Below, piece after piece: positions 8,269 through 17,000 of a DNA stretch of 18,927 nt. A model generated the notes under the pieces. That model worked only from the letters and a program-made list of their open reading frames with translations, was not told the origin of the DNA and ran no database searches. The translations under genes and the position numbers were made by a program. This stretch comes from RGIG9041 sp045612565 (GTDB taxonomy: Bacteria > Bacillota > Clostridia > Oscillospirales > QAKW01), in contig JAZKZG010000125.1 in NCBI GenBank assembly GCA_045612565.1, positions 1 to 18,927 on the forward strand, written 5' to 3'. Each line of letters begins with the position of its first letter. Position 1 is the first letter of the stretch.

Positions 8269-8691
8269 TTAATTTTTATTCTCCGATTTTTCACGGATCA
8301 TTGTTGAACTTATTCCGTCTGTGTGGGGGAGAAATACAACATCAACTCCCACTTTTTCAAAATCGGAAATGATTTTGTTATACATATCACTGTTTTTCCA
8401 ATCACTTCCGTGGAAAATGGCGTCAAATTTATATTTTTCATATGCTTCCATCTTGTTCATAGAAAGCTGTGGTACAACCTTGTCCACATATTTTATTGCT
8501 GAAACTATCTCACATCTGTCTTCGAAAGAGATTATCGGTTGTTTGTGTTTGTAATTCAAAACAACATCGTCTGTAGAAACCCCAACAATCAGATATTCGC
8601 ATTGAGCTTTTGCATTTTTCAAAATATTCAGGTGGCCTATGTGGAACATATCAAAAACACCTGTTGTGTAACCGATTTTGTATTTTTTCAT
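8269..8691 (-). CDS. TagD-like glycerol-3-phosphate cytidylyltransferase family protein
   Basis: Small cytidylyltransferase of 140 residues, matching the 125-145 length of TagD/GCT-type enzymes that join CTP and a phospho-alcohol to give a CDP-alcohol. Seen: G-Y-T-T-G-V-F-D at 7-14, the H-I-G-H nucleotide-binding motif at 17-20, V-G-V-S-T-D at 36-41, the R59 region S-F-E-D-R, and T-D-G-I-S-S-T-M-I at 124-132, the family's R-T-x-G-I-S-T-T-x-I motif with two changes. GAGGG five bases before the ATG is a good binding site. It precedes LicD by 54 bases, so the two probably form a donor-synthesis and transfer pair. Glycerol 3-phosphate is the best guess for the substrate by family. Other phospho-alcohols, or an ethanolamine- or choline-phosphate, cannot be excluded. 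Confidence 0.88.
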   Translation of the reverse strand: MKKYKIGYTTGVFDMFHIGHLNILKNAKAQCEYLIVGVSTDDVVLNYKHKQPIISFEDRCEIVSAIKYVDKVVPQLSMNKMEAYEKYKFDAIFHGSDWKNSDMYNKIISDFEKVGVDVVFLPHTDGISSTMIREKSENKN

Positions 8692-8712
8692 TCTAACCCT
8701 CTGTTTTATGGC

Positions 8713-10035
8713 TTACAGACGCCAAAATCTCATTCCCGATGCTTCAAGGTCACAAACTTTATACAGGCCTTTAACATCAATCAAAACTTTTTCACTGTCA
8801 TCACAGTTCACAAAAAGACTTTTTATGGTGTCCAATGAAAGTGACTTAAATTCGTTGTGAGCTACTGCAACAATTATGCAATCTGCATCTTTAACGTCCG
8901 AAAGATCTGTTAGTGTCACGCCATATTCGTGCATTGCATCGCGTTCGTTTGCCCAAGGATCAACAACAACAGGGGAGATTTCATATTCGTTTAATGTCTT
9001 TATGATATCGTCAACTTTGCTGTTTCTTGTGTCGGGACAGTTTTCTTTAAAGGTGAGTCCTAAAATAACAACCTTTGATTTTTTGGGTGCTTTACCGGCA
9101 GCAATCATTTGTTTAATGGCTGATTCGGCAACAAACTTACCCATTCCGTCGTTTACGATTCTGCCGTTTAAAATAATCTGACTGTGATATCCCAGTTTTT
9201 CAGCTTCGTATGTAAAGTAGTAGGGATCCACTCCAATACAGTGACCGCCCACAAGACCGGGCCTGAAACCAAGAGCGTTCCACTTAGTATTCATTCCGTC
9301 AACAACTTCGTTTGTATCAATTCCCATACGGTCAAAAACCATAGCGAGTTCGTTCATAAAAGCAATGTTAATATCGCGTTGGCTATTTTCAACAACCTTT
9401 ACAGCTTCTGCTGTTTTTATTGTCGATACAGGGTAGGTACCCACTTCAATAACAAGATCGTATACATTCTTGATTTCTTCAAGACTTTCTTTGTCCATTC
9501 CCGAAACGATTTTGTGAATGTTTTCGAGTCTGTGTACCTTATCACCGGGATTGATACGTTCAGGGCTGTATCCGATTTTAAAATCAACTCCGCATTTAAG
9601 ACCTGATTGTTTTTCGAGTATCGGAAGACATACATCTTCGGTAACACCGGGGTATACTGTAGACTCGTAAACAACAATAGAACCCCTGGTTAAATTTCTT
9701 CCCACAATTTCACTTGCACCAATAACAGGTGTAAGATCGGGTGTGTGATCCAAATTAACAGGGGTGGGTACTGCCACAATATGAAATTTTGCTTTTTGTA
9801 AGTCTTTTTCATCACAAGTAAACTCAACACTTGTATTTTTAATAGCGTCATCGCCCACTTCTTTTGTGGGGTCAATGCCTGCTTTATATAATTCTATCTT
9901 TGCTTTATTAAGGTCAAAGCCTATTACATCAATACCTTTATTTGCAAATGCAACCGCTATCGGCATGCCAACATATCCAAGGCCGACAAGCGAAATCTTT
10001 TCCTCTTTTTTTACAATTTTTTCATAAAGTGACAT
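8713..10035 (-). CDS. UDP-N-acetylhexosamine 6-dehydrogenase (TviB/WbpO-like)
   Basis: NAD-dependent nucleotide-sugar dehydrogenase of 440 residues, which oxidises C6 of a UDP-sugar to a carboxylate in the cytoplasm. Seen: G-L-G-Y-V-G at 18-23 for NAD, Y-E-S-T-V-Y-P-G at 123-130, Y-S-P-E-R-I-N-P-G at 156-164, the A-x-K-V-V-E-N-S-Q-R-D-I-N helix with K213, and G-G-H-C-I-G-V-D-P-Y-Y at 263-273 with catalytic C266. The motif wording (P-T-P-V, S-P-E-R-I-N-P-G-D-K, F-M-N-E-L, H-C-I-G-V-D-P-Y-Y) follows the TviB/VipA and WbpO group, which act on UDP-GlcNAc or UDP-GalNAc, rather than UDP-glucose dehydrogenase. The product would be a UDP-N-acetylhexosaminuronic acid, giving the polymer negative charge. 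GGAG upstream of the ATG is clear. Gap to the preceding GT2 gene is 15 bases. The exact hexosamine is uncertain. Confidence 0.93.
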   Translation of the reverse strand: MSLYEKIVKKEEKISLVGLGYVGMPIAVAFANKGIDVIGFDLNKAKIELYKAGIDPTKEVGDDAIKNTSVEFTCDEKDLQKAKFHIVAVPTPVNLDHTPDLTPVIGASEIVGRNLTRGSIVVYESTVYPGVTEDVCLPILEKQSGLKCGVDFKIGYSPERINPGDKVHRLENIHKIVSGMDKESLEEIKNVYDLVIEVGTYPVSTIKTAEAVKVVENSQRDINIAFMNELAMVFDRMGIDTNEVVDGMNTKWNALGFRPGLVGGHCIGVDPYYFTYEAEKLGYHSQIILNGRIVNDGMGKFVAESAIKQMIAAGKAPKKSKVVILGLTFKENCPDTRNSKVDDIIKTLNEYEISPVVVDPWANERDAMHEYGVTLTDLSDVKDADCIIVAVAHNEFKSLSLDTIKSLFVNCDDSEKVLIDVKGLYKVCDLEASGMRFWRL

Positions 10036-10050
10036 TTTATGAAGCTCCTT

Positions 10051-11028
10051 TTAATACAATTTGATATTTAACATTCCCAAAAGCGAACCTACTCCATATG
10101 CGAGGTGTAACAAAGGAAACGCAAAAACTTTATATAAAACTTTAATTAACCGATTGCTTTTTAAAGAAAAAACAATGCTTAATGACATATATAATGCCAG
10201 TTCAATTACCAAAAGCCATAAAAACCATTTTGATAATAAAGACATAATCGGCAACCCGATAAGTGAAAGTACAAACAAAAACGGGATGTAATGGCGAATA
10301 CTCATTGCCGAAGGATTGTGCTTTAGTGTCAAAAACAAAGCATTTCCGTTTTTTATAGCCTGGTCAAGAAGTCCTCGCAGTGTATTTCGGCAGTAATATG
10401 TAAACTGAATATCTGCTGCGAGATAGACCTTTCCGTTTGCAGCTCTTATACGGCTGTTAAAATCGTTGTCTTCGCTTCTTGGAAGATCAACATTGAATTT
10501 TCCGATTTTATCAAAGATTTCTCTTCTGAATGTTCCGAACGGAACAGTATCAACAAAACCGCTTTTAGCCCCAACTCTGAACTGTGAGTTTCCTACACCA
10601 AAAGTGGATGATAGTATTTCGGCATTAGCACTGCCGACTGTTCCAATTCCTTTTGTTATTGCAATTCCGCCGACATTGTCAGCACCTGTTGTTTCAAGAT
10701 AATGGATGCATTTTTCGATATATGTGTTTTCATATTCGGAGTGAGCATCCATTCTCACAATGTATTTACCGATGGCATTGTCAATACCGATATTAAGTGC
10801 GTACGTTACAATTTTTTTGTCGTTTTTAAGAATCCTTACAGGTAAAACATTTCTATATGATTCAATTATTTCAACGGTCTTGTCTTTTGAGCCGCCGTCA
10901 ATTAAAAGTATTTCGGTCTTGTCCGTTGGATAAGTTTGATTTTTAAGTGATGTCAAACATTTAGAAATAAATTTTTCTTCGTTGTAGACAGGAATAATAA
11001 CCGAAACAATTACATCTTCAACAAGCAT
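10051..11028 (-). CDS. GT2-family glycosyltransferase, ExoA-like, with C-terminal membrane helices
   Basis: Inverting glycosyltransferase of 325 residues in the succinoglycan ExoA-like branch of GT2. Seen: V-I-I-P-V-Y-N-E-E at 10-18, I-D-G-G-S-K-D-K-T at 43-51, the metal-binding R-M-D-A-H at 92-96 in place of D-x-D, G-T-F-R-R near 165-169 and the acidic catalytic-base region R-S-E-D-N-D at 184-189. From about residue 245 to the end come three or four hydrophobic helices, so the catalytic domain is held at the cytoplasmic face of the membrane. AAAGG with fitting spacing precedes the ATG. It is the third gene of the operon, directly after the initiating sugar transferase, so it may add the second sugar. 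Donor and linkage are not readable. Confidence 0.9.
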   Translation of the reverse strand: MLVEDVIVSVIIPVYNEEKFISKCLTSLKNQTYPTDKTEILLIDGGSKDKTVEIIESYRNVLPVRILKNDKKIVTYALNIGIDNAIGKYIVRMDAHSEYENTYIEKCIHYLETTGADNVGGIAITKGIGTVGSANAEILSSTFGVGNSQFRVGAKSGFVDTVPFGTFRREIFDKIGKFNVDLPRSEDNDFNSRIRAANGKVYLAADIQFTYYCRNTLRGLLDQAIKNGNALFLTLKHNPSAMSIRHYIPFLFVLSLIGLPIMSLLSKWFLWLLVIELALYMSLSIVFSLKSNRLIKVLYKVFAFPLLHLAYGVGSLLGMLNIKLY

Positions 11029-11049
11029 ATAAAACCTTTCTTTTCAAAG

Positions 11050-11772
11050 TTATTGACTGATTTTTTCGGGTTGTACAGGCTGATATTCTTTGCCTAGGAC
11101 AGCAAAAACTGTCATAAACATAATTTTAATATCCGACCAGAAACTAAAGTTTTTAATACCATCCAAGTTATAAAACATCTTTTGCGGTAAAATCACGTCA
11201 ATATAAACTCTGTCCGCATCATCAGCGTTTTTCAACAATTCGGCTTCATCTTTGAAATAAATACTGGTTAAGTTTGTAACACCTGCAGGGAGCAGTAGTG
11301 TTGCCATCATATCACTTGTGTATTCATCAACATATTTTGGTGATTCAGGTCGCACCCCTACAAGCGTCAGATTTCCCGAAATGACGTCTAAAAGCTGAGC
11401 AATCTCATCAAGACGGCAATCACGGATAATTTTACCGACACGTGTAATTCGTGAGTCATTTCCAACGGTGACCTGCAATCCTTTGTCGGCATCCTGTACC
11501 ATTGTGCGGAATTTATGTATTTTAAACCGTTTACCATATTGTGTGATTCGTTCCTGTCTGTAAAAAACAGGTCCTTTTGAGTCTACTTTTATTGCAATAC
11601 CTAAAATCAAAAAAACAGGGGAGAGGATAACAAGCATTATAGACGATGCTGCAATATCAAACATTCTCTTGAAAAATAAACTTGTTTTTCTTTTTGTAAG
11701 AATATCGTAATATTCTTTAACCTCATCATTTTGCATTTCCGTAGGCAATTGATTCCAGTCTATGAGTTTCAA
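11050..11772 (-). CDS. Undecaprenyl-phosphate sugar-1-phosphate transferase (initiating monotopic PGT)
   Basis: Polyprenol-phosphate sugar-1-phosphate transferase of 240 residues, the enzyme that starts the lipid-linked unit. Seen: a short N-terminal cytosolic stretch, K-R-M-F-D-I at 35-40 opening one re-entrant hydrophobic segment (about 38-62) with S-P-V-F, then G-P-V-F-Y-R-Q-E-R-I at 67-76, K-F-R-T-M at 87-91, and the catalytic dyad D122-E123 in C-R-L-D-E-I-A-Q-L-L. G-N-L-T-L-V-G-V-R-P-E follows. The usual P-G-I-T-G-x-x-Q-V is P-A-G-V-T-N-L-T-S-I, a variant of the small clostridial branch. The start is TTG at 11772; GGAG lies nine bases upstream and the TAA of the aminotransferase gene abuts it exactly, so the two genes are translationally coupled. 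The sugar is probably an N-acetylated or amino-modified hexosamine, by context. Confidence 0.92.
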   Translation of the reverse strand: MKLIDWNQLPTEMQNDEVKEYYDILTKRKTSLFFKRMFDIAASSIMLVILSPVFLILGIAIKVDSKGPVFYRQERITQYGKRFKIHKFRTMVQDADKGLQVTVGNDSRITRVGKIIRDCRLDEIAQLLDVISGNLTLVGVRPESPKYVDEYTSDMMATLLLPAGVTNLTSIYFKDEAELLKNADDADRVYIDVILPQKMFYNLDGIKNFSFWSDIKIMFMTVFAVLGKEYQPVQPEKISQ

Positions 11773-12978
11773 TTATATGTACTCCTTAACAATATCAGTG
11801 TACTGATCGATGACATAAGTTATTTCTTCGTCTGTAAGAAGAGTGTGAAGCGGCAATGAAATTTCGTTTTCAAAATGTTTGTATGCATTTGGATAGTTAC
11901 TTATATCAAATCCGAGATTTTTGTAAGCAGTGTGCATAGGTAGCGGCTTGTAATGAACGTTACAGGCAATACCGCGCTCCGCCATCTTGACAATAATATC
12001 ATTGCGCTGTTCAAGTGTTATATTGGGGATTCTTGTCAAATAAAGATGTCCCGATGAATTATATTTGTCAGTGTAATGCGGTAAAACTTCAATACCAAGC
12101 GGTTCAAAAGCTGAGTTATAGCGATTAATAATCTCTTTTCTGCGTAAAAGTAAGGAACCGTATCTTTCAAACTGAGCAAGACCGATTGCAGCCATAATAT
12201 CGGTCATATTGCATTTATACCAGGTGCCGACAATGTCATATTCCCAGGCACCAAGTTGTGTTTTTGCAAGTGCATCTTTGCTTTGTCCGTGCAAACTCAA
12301 AAGTTGTAATTGCTTATATATTTCATCATCGCTTATACCGGGGATAGATTTCCAAGTGAGAGCGCCGCCTTCTGCAGTGGTAAAGTTTTTTACAGCGTGG
12401 AATGAAAAAGAAGAAAAATCGGCAATGTTACCTGTTTTGGTTCCGCCTACATCGGCACCGAAAGAATGAGCAGTGTCTGCCATTATTGCAATTCTTCCAA
12501 GAGCTTTTTGGATAGGTGAAGAGGGGATGAAGATGTCTTTTTTGTCATTGACTATTTCGAACAGTCTGTTATAGTTGCAAGGTATTCCTGCTAAGTCAAC
12601 AGGGATAATAGCTTTTGTTCTGGGAGTGATTGCATCAGCGACTTTTTCATAATCCATTTCAAAACTGTCCTGTGCACAGTCAACCATAACAACTTTTGCA
12701 CCGATATGGCAAACAATCGATGCGGTAGCAGTGTATGTATATGCGGGTAAAATGACTTCGTCACCGGCTTCAACCCCCAAAATTCTGAGTGCCATTTCGG
12801 CACATGCAGTTTGTGAATTGAGGCAAACGCATTTATTTACACCAACATAATCGGCGATTTTCTTTTCAAGTTCTTTTGTTCGGGGACCTGTTGTTATCCA
12901 ACCCGATTTCAAGGCTTCGGTAACTTCTTTGATTTCGAGTTCAGATATGTCCGGTGGAGAAAATTTAATATTCATCAT
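11773..12978 (-). CDS. DegT/DnrJ/EryC1/StrS-family PLP-dependent sugar aminotransferase
   Basis: PLP-dependent aminotransferase of 401 residues that converts a UDP-keto-sugar to an amino sugar. Seen: S-G-W-I-T-T-G-P near 25-32, the S-x-T-A-C-A-E-M-A-L cofactor-phosphate loop at 55-64, P-A-Y-T-Y-T-A-T-A at 78-86, D168 in M-A-D-T-A-H-S for the pyridine ring, and K197 in F-S-F-H-A-V-K-N-F for the internal aldimine, followed by T-T-A-E-G-G. Length is family-normal, and the H-Y-K-P-L-P-M-H-T motif near the end supports the call. It is the first gene of the operon; AGGA precedes two tandem ATGs and I take the first. No 4,6-dehydratase partner is in the window, so the keto substrate must come from elsewhere. 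The closest functional parallels are the PglE/WcfR-type enzymes next to an initiating transferase. Confidence 0.92.
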   Translation of the reverse strand: MMNIKFSPPDISELEIKEVTEALKSGWITTGPRTKELEKKIADYVGVNKCVCLNSQTACAEMALRILGVEAGDEVILPAYTYTATASIVCHIGAKVVMVDCAQDSFEMDYEKVADAITPRTKAIIPVDLAGIPCNYNRLFEIVNDKKDIFIPSSPIQKALGRIAIMADTAHSFGADVGGTKTGNIADFSSFSFHAVKNFTTAEGGALTWKSIPGISDDEIYKQLQLLSLHGQSKDALAKTQLGAWEYDIVGTWYKCNMTDIMAAIGLAQFERYGSLLLRRKEIINRYNSAFEPLGIEVLPHYTDKYNSSGHLYLTRIPNITLEQRNDIIVKMAERGIACNVHYKPLPMHTAYKNLGFDISNYPNAYKHFENEISLPLHTLLTDEEITYVIDQYTDIVKEYI

Positions 12979-13014
12979 TATATATTCCTATAAATTATTA
13001 AATAATTATATTGC

Positions 13015-13043
13015 ATTATATCACTTGTTCGCAAAAGTGTCAA
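13015..13043 (-). promoter_or_regulatory. Consensus sigma-A promoter of the polysaccharide operon
   Basis: Read on the minus strand, TTGACA (13038-13043) and TATAAT (13015-13020) are both perfect, with a 17-base spacer. It stands 37 bases before the first codon of the aminotransferase and 17 bases after the stop of the AraC gene, giving a leader of about 30 bases. This indicates strong constitutive or repressor-controlled transcription of the whole operon. Confidence 0.85.
13022..13039. promoter_or_regulatory. Candidate operator: imperfect palindrome inside the operon promoter spacer
   Basis: CACTT, eight bases, AAGTG: an 18-base imperfect palindrome that fills the spacer between the -35 and -10 boxes and reaches two bases into the -35 box. 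Inner pairs T-A and C-G extend the symmetry. A repressor bound there would block RNA polymerase. The protein is unknown, and a chance palindrome cannot be excluded. Confidence 0.4.
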
Positions 13044-13060
13044 TATTATTTACTACTATA

Positions 13061-13930
13061 TTAAATATATATTCTATTTATTTTTCTAAACTCTCTAGGA
13101 GTAACACCTAATGTTTCTTTAAAAACTCTATTAAAAAATTTAATGTTTGTGTATCCTACAAGGGTTGCGACTTCACTTACAGAATATTGTCCCGCCTCGA
13201 GCAATCTGCAACTTTGCTCTATTCGTATTTTTTGCAAATACTGTTTAAATCCAATTCCGACTTCGTTTAAAAACTTTTTTGAGATATGTGAGAGAGAATA
13301 ATTGTATTTTTTTGCAATTTCACCCAGACTTAAATTCTCGCTGTAGTTGATTTTTATATACTCTATTATCTCCTTAATTACATCGCTTTCATTTTTGGCA
13401 CCTTCTTTTTTTCCTATTTTACGCATTATGATTATAAACATCTGAACAACAAGACATCGGATGCACTCTAAAAAACCATCTTTTTCATTTTCGAACTCTT
13501 TTGTGATTTGTCTGATGATTTTATAAATTTCCTTGTCACTGTCGTGAAAAGCAACACCCGAGGGAGAATGTTTTAGTGACTGGTATTTGAAACGTATAAA
13601 GTATGAGTTTACTACCTTTTCAAAGCACTCGTTTCGTGCGAGTGTCCTGTCAACAAAATCTGGATAAAATAAAAAATTTATTACTTTCAGTTCAGCGGTT
13701 CCAATTGCTTTATATCGGTGTTTTGTTCCGTAATCAACAATAAAGTAATCGCCTGCTTTGAGAGTGCATACTTCGCCATCAAATGCGTGTTCCATCGTTC
13801 CTCTCTCAATATATGTGAATTCCAAAAAACTGTGTCCGTGTTCTTTTACACATCGGTCGGCTGTTGTGTGTATTACAAATCCGAATTTATTTAAATATTC
13901 AAGTCTTTCCTTTGTGTGTAAACTATGCAC
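13061..13930 (-). CDS. AraC-family transcriptional regulator with N-terminal cupin domain
   Basis: Sugar-responsive-type regulator of 289 residues. Seen: an N-terminal cupin-like domain (about 15-90) with H-G-H at 31-33 and L-K-A-G-D-Y-F-I-V at 57-65, and a C-terminal two-helix-turn-helix domain. The first helix pair runs from about 198 (L-S-L-G-E-I-A-K-K-Y-N), the second from about 249 (Y-S-V-S-E-V-A-T-L-V-G-Y), ending in the signature G-V-T-P-R-E-F-R at 275-282. The start is GTG at 13930; GGGGGTG five bases upstream fixes it. It is divergent from the glycoside hydrolase gene, with interlocked promoters, and lies directly upstream of the polysaccharide operon in the same direction without a visible terminator. 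By context it most likely controls the hydrolase gene and itself; control of the polysaccharide operon is only a possibility. Confidence 0.92.
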   Translation of the reverse strand: MHSLHTKERLEYLNKFGFVIHTTADRCVKEHGHSFLEFTYIERGTMEHAFDGEVCTLKAGDYFIVDYGTKHRYKAIGTAELKVINFLFYPDFVDRTLARNECFEKVVNSYFIRFKYQSLKHSPSGVAFHDSDKEIYKIIRQITKEFENEKDGFLECIRCLVVQMFIIIMRKIGKKEGAKNESDVIKEIIEYIKINYSENLSLGEIAKKYNYSLSHISKKFLNEVGIGFKQYLQKIRIEQSCRLLEAGQYSVSEVATLVGYTNIKFFNRVFKETLGVTPREFRKINRIYI

Positions 13931-13962
13931 AAAAACACCCCCTATTTAAGAAAAAAAGTATC

Positions 13963-13991
13963 TTGTTTTATTATAGTCGGCAGTATATAAT
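13963..13991 (+). promoter_or_regulatory. Sigma-A promoter of the glycoside hydrolase gene
   Basis: TTGTTT (13963-13968, four of six matches to consensus) and a perfect TATAAT (13986-13991) with a 17-base spacer. Predicted transcription starts near 13998, about 19 bases before the GTG start codon, just before the GGAGGTGA site. The weak -35 is what one expects of an activator-dependent promoter. Confidence 0.72.
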
Positions 13992-13999
13992 GTTGTCAA
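13970..13999 (-). promoter_or_regulatory. Sigma-A promoter of the divergent AraC regulator gene
   Basis: On the minus strand TTGACA (13994-13999) and TATAAT (13970-13975) are both perfect, with an 18-base spacer. The leader to the GTG at 13930 would be about 33 bases. Its -10 box lies between the -35 and -10 boxes of the opposing promoter, so the two polymerases cannot bind at once. Confidence 0.78.
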
Positions 14000-14016
14000 T
14001 AACGGAGGTGATTTTT

Positions 14017-17000
14017 GTGTTATACAAAAAGAATATTTCAAAAAATCTTGATTTGGAACTTTTTAAAAATCCTACATCAGAGTATCGTGCAACACCGTTT
14101 TGGTCATGGAACGCAAAACTCGAAAAAGATCAGCTTTTAAGACAGATAGAACATTTTAAGGCTATGGGTCTGGGCGGTTTTCATATGCATTCGCGTACAG
14201 GTCTTGCTACAGAATATCTTTCGGACGAATTTATGGATATGGTAAAAGTTTGCTGTGACAAAGCGGAAGAGGAAAATATGCTTGCATGGCTTTATGACGA
14301 AGACAGATGGTCATCGGGTCCTGCAGGCGGTAAGGTTACAAAAAACAAGGAATTTCGCCGTAAGCGTCTTATACTTTATCCCGAAGATAAAAATTGGGAC
14401 ACGCCCAAAGAACAAGCGTTAAAAGAGGGTGTTCCTTATCTTCTTGCAGTTTATGATGTTATTCTTGATGCGTACGGCTATCTTGACGAGTTTAAAAGAA
14501 TTAACAAAAATGATGATGCCCACGGCACAAAATGGTTTGCATACTGTGAAAACGAATTGGAATCACCGTGGTTTAATTATCAGACCTATTTTGATGCAAT
14601 GGATAAAGACGCGGTTGCAGAGTTTATAAAAGTAACTCATGAGCGCTATAAAGAGGTTATAGGCGACAGATTTAATAAATCTGTTCCCGCAATCTTTACA
14701 GACGAACCCAATGCTAACCACGAAAAATTAATGTTTGCACCTACTCCTGAATATAAGGGCAGACTTAAATTTACATGGACGCGCTTTTTTGAAGAAACCT
14801 ATAAAGAAATTTATGGCGAAGACGTGCTTGACACACTTCCTATGGTATTGTGGAATAAAAAAGACGGCTCCGATTCAATCTATAAATACCGCTTTTTTGA
14901 TTTTGTTGCCGATCAGTTTTCAAAAAACTTTACAGGTCAGATAGGTGAGTGGTGCGACAAAAACGGCATCAGCTTTACAGGTCATTTTCTTCGTGAACCC
15001 GAACTCGGCGAACAGGCAATCACCTGCGGTGAAATTATGCGTAACTACGGCAAAATGGGTATACCCGGTATTGATATGCTTTGTAATCACTATGAGTATA
15101 CAACCGCAAAGCAGGCACAGTCAGCCGTTCACCAATACGGAAAAGAAGGTATGCTTTCAGAACTTTACGGTGTTACCAACTGGGATTTTGACTTCCGCGG
15201 TCACAAAATGCAGGGTGACTGGCAGGCGGCTCTCGGTGTAACAGTACGCGTTCCACACCTTGCTTGGCTTTCAATGAAGGGTGAAGCAAAACGTGATTAT
15301 CCTGCGGCAATCGGCTATCAATCACCATGGTATAAAGAATATTCATATATTGAAGACCACTTTGCACGTGTAAATACTACTCTTACACGCGGTACACCTA
15401 TTGTAAAAATCGGTGTAATCCATCCTGTTGAAAGTTATTGGGTTTCAAGCGGTCCTATGTCACAGACTACCGCTCAGGTAGCTGCTCTTGAAAATAATTT
15501 CGATAATGTAACCGAATGGCTTATCAAAAACCATCTCGACTTTGATTTTATATGTGAATCTACAATTCCTGAACTTTCAGACAAAGCTTCACCTAAATCA
15601 CTAGGAAAAATGACCTATGATGCAATCGTTGTACCGGGCTGTATAGGTCTCAGACAGTCAACTATAGACTATCTTGACAACTTCAGACGTAACGGCGGTA
15701 AGGTAATTTTTATGGGTACCTGCCCCACATATGTTGATGGTGTAAAGTGCAATGGCTGTACATCGCTATATAATAACTGTGAACAAATCAGTTTTGACAG
15801 TGCTTCTTTGCAAACAGCACTTGAAGATGTAAGATGCGTACGTATTATAAATTCACTCGGTAACAACGAAAACCGTCTTATCTACAACTACCGTCAGGAT
15901 AATGATTGTCGTTATCTCTTTATTGCCTGTGTAGGCGATTTTGGCGGAGAAACACATAAAAAACCGCAGTTCGATGTTGTTAAAACAGAAAACTTAACCA
16001 TCACAATAAAGGGTGAGTTTGAAGCAGTAGAGTACGATACTCTTTCGGGCGAAATCAAGACTGTTGAATATGTACACAAAAACGGAAATACAATTGTCAG
16101 CTATCCTTATGTAGCTCGTAACAGTATATTGCTCAGACTTTCCGATAAAAAAGAATCAGTCAAATATAAAGAAAACAACTTGACACCTGTTTATACATAT
16201 ACAATAAAAAAAGCTGTTGATTATACACTTAGTGAGCCCAATGTATTGCTGCTTGATCAGGCAGAATACCGCTATGATGACGGTGAGTGGCAGGCAAGTG
16301 AAGAAATTCTAAGAATTTCGCGTAATTTCCGTGAGAGTCTTAACTTTAAATCCGACCAGACACAGCCTTATGCTGTTGAAATAACACCGCCCACCCATAG
16401 CGTAACTCTTCGTTTCCAAATTGAAAGCGAAATTGATGTTGATAATATAAGTCTTGCACTCGAGGATGCTGACGTTGCAAAAATAACCTTTAACGGACAG
16501 AGTGTTAAAAACGATATTACGGGTTATTTTACTGATGAGTCGATTAATACTGTAGTTCTTCCTAAAATCAACAAAGGTATTAACACTTTAGAGATTTACT
16601 ATCCCTACGGAGAGCGTACAAATATCGAGTGGTGTTATATCTTGGGTGATTTTGGTGTTCGTCTTATGGGTGCACAGAAGATTATAACAACCCGTCAGCA
16701 AAAACTCGGATTTGGCGATGCGTCAACACAAACCCTTCCGTTTTATGGTGCAAATATCAATTATTCGTTTGATGTTGATCTGGAAAAAGACGGGGCAATT
16801 GAAATTGAAGCATCATATTACCGCGGATCTCTTATCGGTGTGTCAATCGACGGTAATCGTGTAGGAAGAATAGTTTTACCGCCGTATAAGCTTATGATAG
16901 ACGATGTTAAGAGCGGTAAGCATACCGTAACCCTTACCTTGTTTGGTAACCGTCATAATTCATTTGGTGCAATGCATCTTGTGAACGAGGGCGAACTGTG

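Noticed and set aside
9184..9606. 140-codon open frame on the plus strand
   Set aside because: It is the complement of the well-supported nucleotide-sugar dehydrogenase gene.
13864..14016. In-frame upstream extension of the glycoside hydrolase
   Set aside because: It would overlap the divergent AraC gene and both promoters and has no binding site; GGAGGTGA before GTG 14017 is far better.
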